From Phycomyces blakesleeanus NRRL 1555(-) (lineage: Eukaryota; Mucoromycota; Mucoromycetes; Mucorales; Phycomycetaceae): a stretch of 64,000 nt of DNA. The stretch lies in assembly GCF_001638985.1 (NCBI RefSeq), contig NW_017265134.1:744001-808000 (forward strand), written 5' to 3'. The first letter of the stretch is position 1. Each line of letters opens with the position of its first letter. Shown piece by piece: positions 1 through 14,181 of the stretch. The translations under genes and the position numbers were made by a program. Below the pieces are notes generated by a model. The model worked only from the letters and a program-made list of their open reading frames with translations, had not been told where the DNA came from and ran no database searches.

Positions 1-560
1 TTCCAGTCAAACGGATCTCCCTTTATGATATTATCTAATACACAGATCATCATACACATAATTGATTATTTATTATTATCACCATGACATGGGATATACA
101 AATACATATACATTATATATATGGCATCATTATATTTCATCTACATATTTCTTTTATTATACAAATACTTAATTGAGAGACTACAACTACAACTATCTAA
201 TATTATGAAACATTACCCGAGTATCTGGGTCGGAATACTAAAATATTACCAATAGCATAAATGCTCTTCTTTACCAAAACTCTTGGACTGATCTGACTGG
301 AGAAGTATCATATCAATTGGTCTTTCCGGATCTTTCCAGAAGAACAATACTCCTGGAAGATGACTCATCGTGATAAAGATTACTTAAGCACACACTGAAT
401 TACAAATTAGAAAAACATATAAATATCAGTAGATAGTTCCGTGTAGAAAGACAATCGAATTTTATCATTCTTTACTTTTCTTTTGAAATAAACAACCTAC
501 ACAAGTTCTCACGAATTCTTTCGTCTATATTATATTTTGCTTTATTTTCTCCCCACAACA
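1..560 (+). repeat. Truncated LTR, copy A
   Basis: This is a diverged copy of the LTR at 728-1259, cut by the window start; its first base aligns with about position 800 of the other copy. Shared blocks include a TATA-like stretch near 418-428, an AATAAA signal near 487, the words CTACACAAGTTCTCACGAAT and the terminal ACAACA (555-560). No gag or pol reading frame follows. The order of signals suggests the U3-R-U5 sense runs left to right. Orientation and family (Ty1 or Ty3) are inference. Confidence 0.7.
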
Positions 561-727
561 TTAGACATATAAATATACTATATACTTGTGTGAAATAAAC
601 TAATTATTATATAATAAGTATTTAAATTACAAGTAATTTAAATAGTAATATATATAATTAAAAACAATACTCTCACTTTATTTACTTTTTTCTATTTTTG
701 AGATTCTAACTTATAAGCAATTCTAAA

Positions 728-1259
728 TGTTGTAAATGAGTATTGACTACTGCTATAATTGAGAATAAGTCTGAAGAAAATAATATAAGGCCTCAGCTAT
801 TCCAGTCAAAGATGTCTACCAATTACTTTATTATTTAACACACAGGTTTATCATGCATGATAGTGATTATATTTCATATGATGATATCACCATAATATGG
901 GATACATCAGTGGATTATTATAAGCATAATTATAACTCATAAACACATTTACTTTCGATGTTAATACTTCATTGGGACTACACACATTTATATAATTAAT
1001 CATACATTAATTATCCCAAGATCATGTTGCTCTGATTAAGGCTCAGATAGAATTGATTACTTGACCCCAGTCATATAATTTTCCCAATCCAAAATAATAT
1101 AAATAGCAGTAGTAGTTCAGTGTAGGAACCTTGTCAAACTTTGATATGAAATCTTTCTCAATAAACAAACACTACACAAGTTCTCACGAATCTTCGTTCC
1201 TCATCTAAAATCTTTAATTCTTCTTCTTAAAAATTTCTTCAACTTCAACCACCACAACA
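728..1259 (+). mobile_element. Solo LTR with 5-bp target duplication
   Basis: The element starts TGTTGT (728-733) and ends ACAACA (1254-1259), a perfect 6-bp inverted terminal repeat of the TG...CA type. It is flanked by CTAAA on both sides (723-727 and 1260-1264), the 5-bp duplication expected of retrotransposon integration. Inside are a TATAAATAG box near 1099 and AATAAA near 1160. No internal region is present, so this is a solo LTR left by recombination between two LTRs. Copy A next door shares the body and the 3' terminus. Confidence 0.85.
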
Positions 1260-1264
1260 CTAAA

Positions 1265-1772
1265 TATCTTAAAGCTTAAAAAAAACATCAAATATTTGCT
1301 AGCAAGCACTTTTAAGCTTTCATGCTACATTTTTTTTTTCTGTTATTAATTTCTAAACACAACTGCTTGAATAAATCACAAATGAAAAGTTCTATAATAT
1401 ATGAAAAGAGTAATTAAAAATGAATTTTATTATATTTTCTGTATCTGTAGTTATAAATTGAAAGATATTCAAAATAAATTAATATTAAAAGTTATATTAT
1501 ACAAATATTTATATATGAAGATGATACTATTTCAAGTCTCAAATATAATAATAATATTGAATACAAAAGTTAGTATAGAGTAGATAATATAATATAGTAA
1601 AAAGAAGACAGCTTTAATAGAAGATCTTTTTTTTATAAAATATACCTTTATATATATATTCCTTTCATCTCAAAAAAAAATACATTTATTTTCTTATATA
1701 AATTTGCTATGGTATAACCCTTTGTTACTGAAATATTCTTTGAAGTAACGAATTTACATACATACATATGTT
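1265..1772. other. AT-rich intergenic, no gene seen
   Basis: This stretch between the LTR and the 3' end of the cytidylyltransferase gene is very AT-rich with homopolymer runs. A 60-codon frame at 1401-1583 consists of Ile, Tyr, Lys and Leu codons typical of random AT-rich DNA. I see no conserved motif. Confidence 0.6.
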
Positions 1773-3390
<1,618 letters not shown>

Positions 3391-5494
3391 GGTAAAAATA
3401 AAGAAGAAAATATATAAGTAGGTTTCTTGCTGACAACTTTGGTCTCTTTGAAATCCCAAACCCGCCGCAAGTCTTTGAGCCAATACAGTGCCTCTACTTT
3501 AAATTCAACTGTTAATTTTTTTTAGACGAATCAAAATTAATCTTTAGATGTCCTGCTTACCTTTTTTGGGCGGAACGAAAATAAAATTTAATCAAGACAA
3601 AAAAAAAATTAGCTTTTTAGGCGAATTAGAGGTTTATGTTCAGCTTTGAAAATTAATGACAGAAAGGATACGCCATGTTTGTTGAGATGACTAATCGATA
3701 CTTTGTTGAGGTAAAGATATTCTGTACTTTCATTTTCATATATCATACGTACACCACATGATATATCAACTGGTACATTCACAGCTTACTACTTCCAGTC
3801 ATTTTCTTTTGGAGTTTAGGAAGATCCTGATTGTAAGATATTGACGCATATTTCAAAAAAATTATCAAAATCAATTAATGTTCATTACCGTATGTTGAAT
3901 ATAGTCTATCAATATATCTGGGCATATATATATTATAACTAAATTTATTGGTTCTATGCTTAGGTTTTTATCTATTCCAATAACATTATCTATATGTTCG
4001 AGAAAAATGCATTCAAAGTTAAAATGGAGAAGATTTGGCTATCAGCGAAAGAAGTTGGGCAGAAGGTGTGTATAATATGTGTTATCAAATTTACCAAATG
4101 CATTTTTGACAATTAAGCTCTGAATGCGGTAGCCTATCGATATGCTAGACTTTCAAAGTAAAGTCTTAACCCTCAAAAATAAAACAAGACGTTATTTTAA
4201 TGACAATGTAGATATTTTGTTTTGTTTTCTCCAATTTAATGGAACTCGATCCGATCCAATAAGGAAATTAAAGTGAAGCTATTGTCGATTTCCTATATTC
4301 GCTTGGTAAACAAAACATGAGTCCAGACTCATGAATTCAATAGACATATATACTTTTATACAAAACTACACTAACAATGATTCAGTTAGAGGACAATCTC
4401 CATATTTATACAATAAAAAAAATACATGATAGATAGAAATTTACTACAATGCATTATAGAGGAACAGACTGTATTCATATCTTAATTATTAAAGCATATT
4501 TATTGAAGCACTCCAATAACATTTGTAGTTTACCTTGCTCTTGTGTTGATATACAAAATGTAATATATACTTAATCTGAGGAGCACAGCCTGTTATTTCA
4601 AGATAAAATACTATTGATTTATAGTTTCTCAAGGCATTTATTTATGCTGGACTTGTCGAAATCTAGAATGTATAAACATGTTTGAGCCCAAGACACATTA
4701 TTTAAGTAATGTCATAATCTCGATAATAAAAAGATCAAGGAGGTAAATTAATCTATAATTACTGTATACTTATATAGACATTAAGTAGACAATAGTGACT
4801 TTGATAATCATATTAAATACTAAAGATCTACAGTAAGATTTTTTTTTATTTTTTTTTACTTTTGTTAGGGTTAATCACTATCAAAGGTGAAACAAGCATT
4901 GACCTGTTTTCTCGTCATATGTTACTCTTTATCAAATTTATCGATACATTCCAGCTGTACTCTTACCATAGCACGCCATCAGAATGATAATTAACCAAAA
5001 TAAAACAATATCAAAGAAGGGGCGTGGTACACCCCCTTTTCTTTAATATATAAAATATATCTAGAAGCATATTATATAGATATAACATGTAAACCCATCA
5101 CTGATAAATACACCCAATCATTTATGATGTTAGTAAACCCATTAAGATATTTTTACACATTCAAATGTATTTGTGTAAATGGAAAGACTAACGCTTCCAG
5201 CGCAGTCTTTAACTCTCCTTTTAATAGATTTTTTCTTCGATTCTTCTCAAGATGTCGATTGATTTTATCTAGTATAATAAGAGTATTACCACCAATCATA
5301 AGATTAAAGACTTAATAAATTCGACTTTCTTTTTTGGGATTTGAAGCTTTGTGCATATATAGAATTGTTCTTTTATGAAGCGAAATGTATAAAAAAAAGA
5401 ATCCCATCAGGAAATATTATAGGAAGGTAAGTTAGACAAGGGTAAGAAAGGGATTTACAAAGCAAATGATAATATGATCAACATGATCCGTTTT
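3391..5494. other. Intergenic; one weak small-gene candidate
   Basis: Mostly AT-rich. A possible small plus-strand gene lies at 3674-4162: ATG at 3675 followed by 12 codons and a GTAAAG donor, a later exon starting after TTTAG (EDPDCKIL), an exon reading FEKNAFKVKMEKIW up to a GTGTGT donor, and a last exon ending ARLSK and a stop at 4162. One junction (around 3888-3963) does not keep frame with the best splice sites, so I leave it unannotated as a gene. No family is recognised. 4900-5480 holds only random frames. Confidence 0.4.
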
Positions 5495-6688
5495 TTATGC
5501 CCATATCTTGAGGGTAGAATCCCAGCTACCAGTACAAAGTGCCATACCATCACTTGAAACACCTACACACGATACACGATTGCTATGGTTTCCTAGTGCA
5601 CCTACACGTTCACCCTTGAGAGTATCCCACACATAAGAATTATAATCATCATATCCACCAAACATTAAACGCCCTGACGCTGAAAATGCAAGAGATGTAA
5701 TTCCACACAGAATAGATTCATGCGAATACACGCTCATTTCACAATCTGCACGCAAGTCAAAGAGTCTGCATGTAGCATCATCTGACCCAGTGGCAAATGC
5801 ATCGCCGTTAGGAAAAAACTGGACAGCATTAATGTCTGCTTCATGGCCAACAAAGGTCTGTACACATCGTTTGGTGCGTATATCCCATACTTTAGCAGTA
5901 GTATCGCACGCTCCAGTAACAAAGACATTTGGATTAGGTCCAAGTGAAAGGCTAAGTTATACACATAGTAAGAAGTATATCTTTTATAAATATGAAACCA
6001 AAACCCCCTTCTTATTTTATTATATCTCACCTCATTACATCTCCAGAATGATCTTTGAATTCCTCAATCTTAACTCCCGCGTCAATGTCCCACAGCATAC
6101 ATGTCATGTCTCCAGATGCCGTCAAAATTCTGCGATCGTCTAGAAAACGGCAACTGCTGAGATATCCCGTGTGGGCTGATAATTCGCGAGCTGGACGAAC
6201 AGGTCCGTCACGCGCTCGTAGATTGTAGATGGAACATATGTTGTCAAGTCCACCACAGGCCACAAAGTTTCCAGAAGGAGAGTAAGCACATGACATTACC
6301 CATGAAGAACGTAACGGAATGGCATGTACTTTATTACTTGAATAAGCATCCCAGACAATTAATTTACCGTCCTGAGAAGCCGATACAAGATGCCGCTTGT
6401 CAGAAGCCCAATGCATAGCATATATCTTGGAAAGGTGACCCTTGAGTGTCCTGCGAACCTTCATCATGATACGGGGTAGTGCGTCGATATCCTTGGTCAT
6501 TTCTTTGACTAGATTATTTATTTCATTTTCAAGACAGTAAGAGCAAAATCTAATCGATTTATAGCTTTTGGCTACTTGCGATTTGTATCCGCCAGGGCTT
6601 CTTTTCGCTGTTTGATTCTATCCTTAAGAGCTTCGGCATCTCGTTTGGCAGCAGCAATGCGTTCTGGAATGTCACTCTCATCATTCAT
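5495..6688 (-). CDS. Heterotrimeric G-protein beta subunit
   Basis: A seven-bladed WD40 propeller that pairs with G-gamma and carries receptor signals at the plasma membrane; in fungi it serves pheromone, nutrient and growth signalling. Three exons: 6688-6580, 6508-6031, 5951-5495, total 1044 nt, 347 aa, matching the family. The N-terminal helix (about residues 1-35, [19 protein letters not shown]) is the coiled coil that binds G-gamma. WD repeats follow from the [11 protein letters not shown] segment, with WD-type ends at LIVWD, CMLWD, AKVWD, YVWD and KIWA. The first intron (6579-6509, 71 nt) has a GCAAGT donor; splicing there restores the family's LADTxLxEM junction. Start is the first ATG of the helix. 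Confidence 0.95.
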
Positions 6689-8290
6689 TGGATCAGTGGT
6701 GTGAATCGGTAAAGATGTTTGTTGGAAAAGATTGTCAAGATGAAAAGCAGAAAAGAACGAGATGGGAATAGGGGTGAGAAGGTCAAGTGGACAAGTTGAG
6801 TCATGCTGTAAAATAGGGGGGGTGGGGAGGACCTTTCAACCTATGTGGATTTGTAAACCAGGCCCTGTTACCTTTACGAAAGGTGTTCAAGAAGCATAGC
6901 TGTCATATCACGTGTACACTAGAGCTATTTACTATTACAGTTGACCTGCAGAAGAGAGCCGGTGGTAAGAGTATATATTGTTTCTTAAGCATATTTTGCA
7001 GCTCCAAATGATATACTATAGTTCAATACATGACCAAAGCATTCTAAATTGTGTAGCCTACAATAGAGAGCATGCGTTTCACGCTGTACTACGCTAAATC
7101 CAGCTTTATACAAAAATGATTTCTTGAAAAAAAAAATGGGATGGCAACCGTTACAGTTCATCAACGTACAAACATTAAACCAGCCGTCAAAACATAAATA
7201 TGCCAAAATCATTGACGACGTGCGAGAAAGAATAAAAGTAAAAAATAATAGTAATGCTAATCAGTAGCTATATTTATAAAGTTTCTACAAGATGTATAGC
7301 CTATCATACCATTATATCTAGATTCTATTATGACATACGCACACGCACACGCATACAAACATCAATACTAAAGTACTACAAGAGCTTTGATTCCGTCCGA
7401 ATTGCAAAAAAAGAAGTCATCAAGCACATTTGCCCTCATACATATCCAAAATCCACCCAACTTGCTAGTTAATTTTCGGCCAAATCGAGCCTTGAATCCA
7501 ATAACTTGCCAAGCCCTCCCACAGATATTTCTCCCTTCTTTGATGAAAAAAAAATAAGCATAATAATATTCACTTTTTCTCTAAGAGAATGCCTTTGACT
7601 ATATACAAGTCAGCTAAATCCTTAATGAATGTAATCACTAAAAATACACGTGAGTTCAAGTAGGCAATATTGCCCTATATCAATATTCCATATAACATCA
7701 AAGCGATATTCGAAGGTGGGGATGCTTTTTACAGATAAGTTAAATAATAATTTGATTATTAATTTTTAGAGAAAAGGACACTGCTTGATGTTTCCAATAA
7801 ATTTATACGGGTACTTTTAATTTTTCAAGTCAAAAATTTTATCACTGCCATTGATAAATGTAGACCATTAGGGGGCTATTGTTCTGTTTTACCTTCAATT
7901 ATTTTATTTTAGCTTTAATTAGGTCGCCTATGAGGCCACAAGTGCATTAGACCTTAATACATCAGCTAATAAAATATTTCTACCTGATAACAATTCAAGA
8001 TGGATATATATATATATATGTCATATAAATTTATATAAGCTTATCGAGTTTTATTTTTTTTTACAAAGAATAGTTAATGTGTTTATTATACAATATATGA
8101 GAATATTATACCAATTACTCTTTTAATGACATCAATAGTGGTACTGATATTGATCATAACAGCCAAAGTAAGAGGATTGATCTATCCCGACTTAAGACGG
8201 ATCAACCAATCATATGTGGTGCTATCTCTATGTGACATGTACTGTCAGTCACTGATACAAAATCAACTTTGACCATGCTCTTTGCCTTTC
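6689..8290. other. Intergenic, weak minus-strand frame only
   Basis: This stretch separates the minus-strand G-beta gene from the plus-strand ribosomal gene and should hold both promoters. A 75-codon minus frame at 6985-7212 contains a KAGFSVVQRETHALY stretch, vaguely like the end of a GNAT acetyltransferase, but it lacks the rest of the domain and I do not call it. 7240-8280 is AT-rich with no supported gene. Confidence 0.4.
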
Positions 8291-9480
8291 ATGACTGGAA
8301 CGTAAGTTTCTCAAATATATTTCATTCGAAAATAGATAATCAATTTGCGTTTAATGCGCTGGCATTGGGGATGCCTCAATGCTCAATCTTCAATTTGAGA
8401 AACAATAAGAGACTTGAAAAAGCTGAGAAGTGGAATCCGAAAAGCAACTGGCCTGGCTTGAAATCTAGTTCCAGCACACCATTTTTCACTTTACATTGGA
8501 GATAATCGTTATATAGTACATATTTCTACATCATGTTGCGAGATGAATCTAAGCAAAACATACAGACATTGAGAACTCGTTTTCTCTTTTAATTGTATAA
8601 GCTATGAGATATTTTAGAATCAAGTTTTGATGTCCAATTCTTAGTCAATGAAGGCTGATGACCTATTTATTATAGCACTGTACCAACATTAGATCAAGTC
8701 TGCATCCCAGAGACTCTTTTAAAAAAAAGAAAAACCAACGACAAAGCGGCCACAGATGCAGCTCAAAAGAAATCTGAGCAGCGAAAGGTACGGATTATCC
8801 AGTTTAAAGTATATTGATGGTAAACTGACATAAAACAAAATTCACAGGCCAATCTGGAAGTACGCAAGGTAATCTTTAAACGAGCCGATCAGTATGTGCG
8901 TGAATACCGACAAAAAGAAGAAGAAGAGATCCGGTTACGCCGTCAAGCCAAGAGCGTAGGCGACTTCTTTGTACCAGCACAACCTCAACTTTTATTTGTG
9001 ATCCGTATCAAAGGCATAAACAATATTCAACCAAAAGCACGGAAAATCTTCGAGTTATTTAGGCTACTTCAGATCAATAATGGTGTATTTGTACGTCTCA
9101 ACAAAGCCACATCGAACATGCTACAGATTATCGAGCCGTTTGTCGCCTATGGTGACCCTAACCTCAAGACAGTGCGAGAACTGGTTTACAAGCGTGGATT
9201 TGTCAAGGTCAACGGCCAACGTATTCCAATTACTGATAACAAGATTATTGAGAAGTCCTTGGGAAAGTACGGTATATTGTGCGTAGAAGATATGATCCAT
9301 GAGCTATTTACGGTTGGCGACCATTTCAAGCAAGTCAATAGTTTCTTGTGGCCATTCAAGTTGAACAACCCGAGCTCAAAGGCATCATGGAGACCACGAA
9401 AATCCAAGCATTATGTGGAAGGCGGCGATGCTGGAAACAGAGAAAGTGATATTAATAAACTTGTTCAGGCCATGAACTGA
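8291..9480 (+). CDS. RPL7: 60S ribosomal protein uL30 (RPL7)
   Basis: Large-subunit ribosomal protein. Exons 2 (8676-8787) and 3 (8848-9480) are secure: [12 protein letters not shown], then the family core [34 protein letters not shown] and [13 protein letters not shown], ending at TGA 9478-9480. Exon 2 opens in phase 2, so a short upstream exon is needed. The best candidate is 8291-8301 (ATGACTGGAAC) with a consensus GTAAGT donor and a 374-nt intron, giving 251 aa, in the normal range. A pyrimidine-rich run (8277-8290) just before that ATG resembles a ribosomal-protein start region. An upstream out-of-frame ATG at 8274 argues for caution, so exon 1 is tentative and the rest is firm. RPS27 in this window has the same plan: a tiny first coding exon and a long first intron. 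Confidence 0.85.
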
Positions 9481-11229
9481 TACTTGATCTAAGCATTATG
9501 AGAAGATGAGGACGAGCTTTAGGGTAATTCAAAGAGTATTATTAAAGGTAATACTAGGGGTCAATTTGCGTAAAATTTACATTTTTTTTTACCTTTTGAT
9601 TTTATAGAGAATAATATATTCCTACTCTCTATGGGCGCAAGCTTTTAGCCATATACCAATATGTTTATCTATTTTTTTTTAAATATACATTTATATTGGA
9701 TAATGCATCATAGAATTCTCTTGTACAATTAAAAGTCATAGTCTCATCTTGTAGCAGTATTATGTTAATTGCTATTTATTTGTAGGTTTTCTTTTATATA
9801 TGTTATGTTGAAACTTTATTGGATAATGATAATTAATTATAAAGTTATATATAATTATAATAAAAACAAAAAGCACCTTTTGGTTGTTCTTAATAGAAAA
9901 TATTCTTTATTTATTACAATCATTGGCTGTTAATGTTATAGGCCCTCATATGTTTTCATATCAAATATGATGTTAGATAGTACTTACAGTGTGATTGTTA
10001 TACTATTAAGCAGTATATAGAAATATAAAGCTAGTAAGATAGACAGATTAATTGTGCGAAACCCGATACAGACAATGAAAGGAACTACCATATCCCGAAT
10101 ACTTTTTGTTAAGGTATCAATACACCAACAGAGTGGATGCTGGAATTTTTTAGACAATTGCAGGACCTAGCTTCCAAAACATACAAAGTTACCACAAATA
10201 TCTTTGCACTTGGTAAATACGTTTTACTTGAAGAGTTGGCAGTCGATCCATTTTTATAGATATATTAACGAATGGATCGATTAAAAGTTCTTTGTGAAGG
10301 TGTTTTTGTTACTAATAAATTGTCCCACTACCACATACCATACAACTGAAGGAATAAGATAAAATCGTGAGCTAACCTACTGCCATATTAATACCTACCT
10401 TTCTGCAAGTCCCCACCAAAACGCCATGAGCTCCAACAAAATTCGATTTACTATGATGTCAAGCCTTTTACTTACAGCCATGTACTTGCTTTTTTATATG
10501 GTCAGTTTTCTAAAGCAGCTTGGGCATCAATCCTTCAGCTTCTTCCCTCTTCATCAACATTGGTATATATATCACATAAAAATTGTCATTATAATATTGT
10601 GTCAGCGTACCTTAAAGGAATCGTGAAAATCATCTATGGGTAAGCTAGACCCGTGGGAAATAGTGGTCGATTTAAATAATGATTCTTTTCGAGATTCACT
10701 CAGCTGTGCGATGAGGCTCAGAGGGACAATATAGATATATATATTATTAGAATTTTCATCCTAATCAGGCTCACGACACTACCCAAGAGAAGAATTTCCG
10801 AAAGGTTGTCATATTCCGCTCCGAGAAGATTTTCTTTGTACATGTTTTTCTTAGTAGAGCAACGTGAAATGATTCGGGAACTCTGTATTTTTGGTGATTC
10901 TGGAAATATAAATTTGATGTACTGCTTAACTAGTGTCGGTGTTACAATCATGACATTAAATCATAAATCGTACTTCTTTAGCTCTTAGCTCTTCTTTTCT
11001 CTTTTACATTTGAGCTTTAGGACTTCCTACTAAATTAGCTCCATGTAACTTTGACACAGTTTACCCGACATTATGATATATTTGTCTTAACAATCTTTAA
11101 TATATTATCTACAGTACTAACTGTAATAATTATTGGTCTGATTACTTAATCGTTTTTATATATATTTTATGTGCTGACAAGATGATGGCTACTAAGCTAC
11201 CCCAATATGAATATGTTCTTATATGTGAT
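9481..11229. other. AT-rich intergenic, no gene seen
   Basis: This holds the RPL7 3' end and a long AT-rich stretch. Frames at 10426-10626 and 10718-10951 lack recognisable domains and have no paired splice signals. It leads into the decayed accessory patch. Confidence 0.5.
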
Positions 11230-12160
11230 AAATCCAACAGCCGAGTATCTGAATAACCACAGCTCCAATGATCTTCTGTAAGTGTTTTCAGTTAAATTGA
11301 CTTGCCATTTTGTTAATATCGTGTCCTCACTTGCTGACAGGTACATTTCATTTGTGCTAGTATTACAAAAACGCATAAAATACGAACCTGTGCCCATCGA
11401 AAAATTCCCTCCTTCTTTGTTGATAACTTTGCATCGAGAAGTTTTAAAATTGTTGTCATTGTCGAGTATACTTGATCCCGGCTTGTTTATGTCAATCAAA
11501 GGCATCCTCCAAATGTATCATGGAAATTAAATCAATAACTTGGTTACGCGGCAGAAGTTGATCAACCTTGCCCTGAAAAAATTTGGCTCAGAACAAAGTA
11601 TTGTTGCTGCGGTGGAATCACTTTTACCTGCTATGAAGGATTTGGATGCTGGCGAAATTGGTGAATCCGAATTGGCTTGTTCAATTGTTCATCCCTTTAT
11701 CTAATCATTACTTGCATATGAAATGGATGAGAAGATGACTAAATGTACAAATACCATCCCTGAAAACGGCACGGATGTAGGACGACGACCCGATTATGAA
11801 GTTACCACCTACGAACAATACCAACCACCCTTTCGTAGATACTTCGGGAAACTGAAGGGTGGGGAGTCATCAGATATATCAGCAATTATGTATTTTTATT
11901 GTTTGGGAGTGTTTGCAAAACTGGAGATCTTCACCAGGAATTTGACCAGTGTGTTGTGCTCTCAAGCCCTTGGAACAGCAATCACATTCTATGCACTAAC
12001 ACATCCTCACCCTCGTATCTATACGTTCATTGAACTTGCGCCAGTTACCATACCCAAGACAAAGAATGCCATAATGTTTATGATAAGCGCCTTTGATGAC
12101 CTCTTCAAAATTGCCGTATACCATCGTACAATATCGAATACTCCCATAACAAATGCTTAG
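11230..12160 (+). pseudogene. Decayed gene of an unknown, probably Mucorales-typical family
   Basis: One reading frame runs from about 11342 to 12160 and reads like protein throughout, but is broken by TAA at 11528-11530 and again at 11702-11704. Recognisable blocks are IKYEPVPIEKFPPSLL, LKKFGSEQSIVAAVESLLP, GRRPDYEVTTYEQYQ, FGKLKGGESSD, SQALGTAITFYAL and YTFIELAPVTIPKTK. A probable 5' exon (YLNNHSSNDLL) ends at a GTAAGT donor near 11278, with acceptor GACAG at 11337-11341. I recall similar sequences as multi-copy, uncharacterised proteins of Mucorales; that is memory, not a search. The RRPDY...G-x-LKG spacing recalls a PD-(D/E)XK nuclease fold, but the acidic residue before LK is not present here. 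Function unknown. Confidence 0.6.
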
Positions 12161-12539
12161 CTACCGACGTTGCCATTTGAATTTGTACAAGGAAAACGAA
12201 AATCTCTTCTTATAAAACAACGACTATCTTTGGGATCCATTTCGAACAGGAAATTGTAACTGTTTTTTATTTTCTAGGTTTCCATACCGATCGTATCGGT
12301 CGCCATTGGTCGATCATATCAATAAAAACAATTCAGTAACATGTATTCCTTCTTATTATCTTTGTCAATTCAGGTGTGCTTGTTAAGTGTATTGATTGAC
12401 GACAAAAGTGCTTTTGACCAAGCTGACTCAATCCTCGCTTGGTTACTTTTCATCAAACATAGCCACACTACCTACTTTTTCTCGGCTTTCTGAATGAGCT
12501 GTTAATAACTATTACATGAGCTCTCTGTTTCGTCATTTA

Positions 12540-13729
12540 TCCCATCATTTGTAAGAATGCGAAACGAATCCTTTAGTGATTTTTCTCCACACTTTTACAG
12601 GCTTCTGTTATTCTTTTAGATAAAGTGTCTTCTTGAAAAAAACCTATGGCGCTTCACCTTAATCTTTGCCACCGCCCAGAATTGTTCTATTGGGTTAAGT
12701 TCAGGAGAGTAAGCTGGAAGATACACGCATTTATATCCTCGACACTCAATATACCTTTTTATGCTTTCATGAGTGTGAATAGGTGCATTATCTATGGCTA
12801 TATAGTGACCTTTCATATGTGGATGATTGTCCATTTCATCGAGAGTTACTTTTAAGAAACTAATGTAGTGACCAGTTATTGTTCCTGAGCTTATATGTCC
12901 GTCAGCCTTTGTCTTCTTTGCAGGGCCAAGTTGTTTTTACGCCGACGGTAATCAAATCTGCGACAGAGACAGAACCCAGTATGGACGTTGTGTTTGCTCT
13001 CGTAGTAGGTCTAGTAACAATAGTACGGGTACCTTTTTTGGACCAAGCTCTTAAGTGTTTCATATTGATATCAAAAGCAGACTCGTCGAGAAACACGAAA
13101 TTCGTCAGGAAGTTCATGTCTGTATTTTCTCATTTACAAACCGAATTGTACCGTTCCTCAATCTTTTCTGGACTGTTTCTCTCAACAGAATGAATATCTG
13201 TTTTCCTTCAACGAGAGATTGCGTTCACATCTCATAAAGTTATTAACAGTACTACGTGATACTTTAAGGTCATGAAATTGCTTCAATAAATGCTCGGCAA
13301 CTTCAACAACAGTAGCAGAGGGATTAGAATCAATGAAAGTGATAATAGTCGCTTTATGTTCTTCAGATAAGATGCACTTTGGACCTATTTTTTTTAACAG
13401 CTCTCAAAAATACTATCAGGACACACATTATACTGGCTAACCCATCTATACGCTGTTCGAATGTGAAAGCTCAACTGCTTTGCTGCAGATAATGCACTCA
13501 TACCTTTTTTAATTTTCAGATCGGAAAACCTAGCTTTATCCTGAATGATACAACGCATATAAGCACGTTTTGTGTTTGTCTCTTCTATACGGACATCTTC
13601 ATTCTTTGGCTTTTCTAATAACATTGGACACGCCAGAGAGAATTCATTGGGGGGTACAGTTTCTAAGTACTTAGTATGAGTAGCAATTATCTCGGCAACA
13701 AAATCATTCTGATCAACAATGTAGTCCAT
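12540..13729 (-). pseudogene. Dead Tc1/mariner (IS630-like) transposase
   Basis: Fragments of a DDE transposase lie in order on the minus strand but in different frames. A helix-turn-helix region (KKGMSALSAAKQL...TAYRWVSQY) is encoded near 13430-13520. The first catalytic Asp is in FLDESAFD (about 13080-13100), the second in AIDNAPIHTHES (about 12770-12800), and the final Glu in SPELNPIEQFW (about 12670-12700). In-frame stops occur near 13391, 13180 and 12880, and frame changes occur at both ends of the catalytic core and after KVKRHRF, so no full protein can be made. The family moves by cut-and-paste at TA sites. A matching terminal repeat with a flanking TA lies at 14182-14282; no left end was found. 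Confidence 0.85.
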
Positions 13730-14181
13730 GGGCTCAGGACCACCATTCTCATCAATAACATTTCCATTCCCATCTTCATATAGAAATATTGTACTCAGGT
13801 TGAATTGTTAAAGTGTTGAAAAAGAAAAAGAAAATACCAGAAGAAAGAAACACTCAGTCTCCATTTATATTTTTTTTCGAGTGTCAAGAATGATGATGAT
13901 TTCGAAAAACATGACAATGATTTCGATTGGCCGTGACATTACATTCTTTGAATATTCTAATTTTCTTTTGTACTATGGTGGTGAAGGTAAAGGTGAAGAT
14001 AAGATTTTCTGTGTAAATTTCAAAAATGAAATAAGAAACTATGCTATAAAAGCTGTAAGAAATGTAGGACAAGAGTGAAATATTGAAAATGTATCTATTT
14101 TTGACATACAATAGCAAAGAAATGGTATAAAATTGAAATTGAACATTAAAAAAAATAAAGAGGGGTAAAAGCATCATCGAG

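Noticed and set aside
11197..11505. 102-codon minus-strand frame over the decayed gene
   Set aside because: The plus strand keeps protein-like blocks continuing for 800 bp; the minus frame has none.
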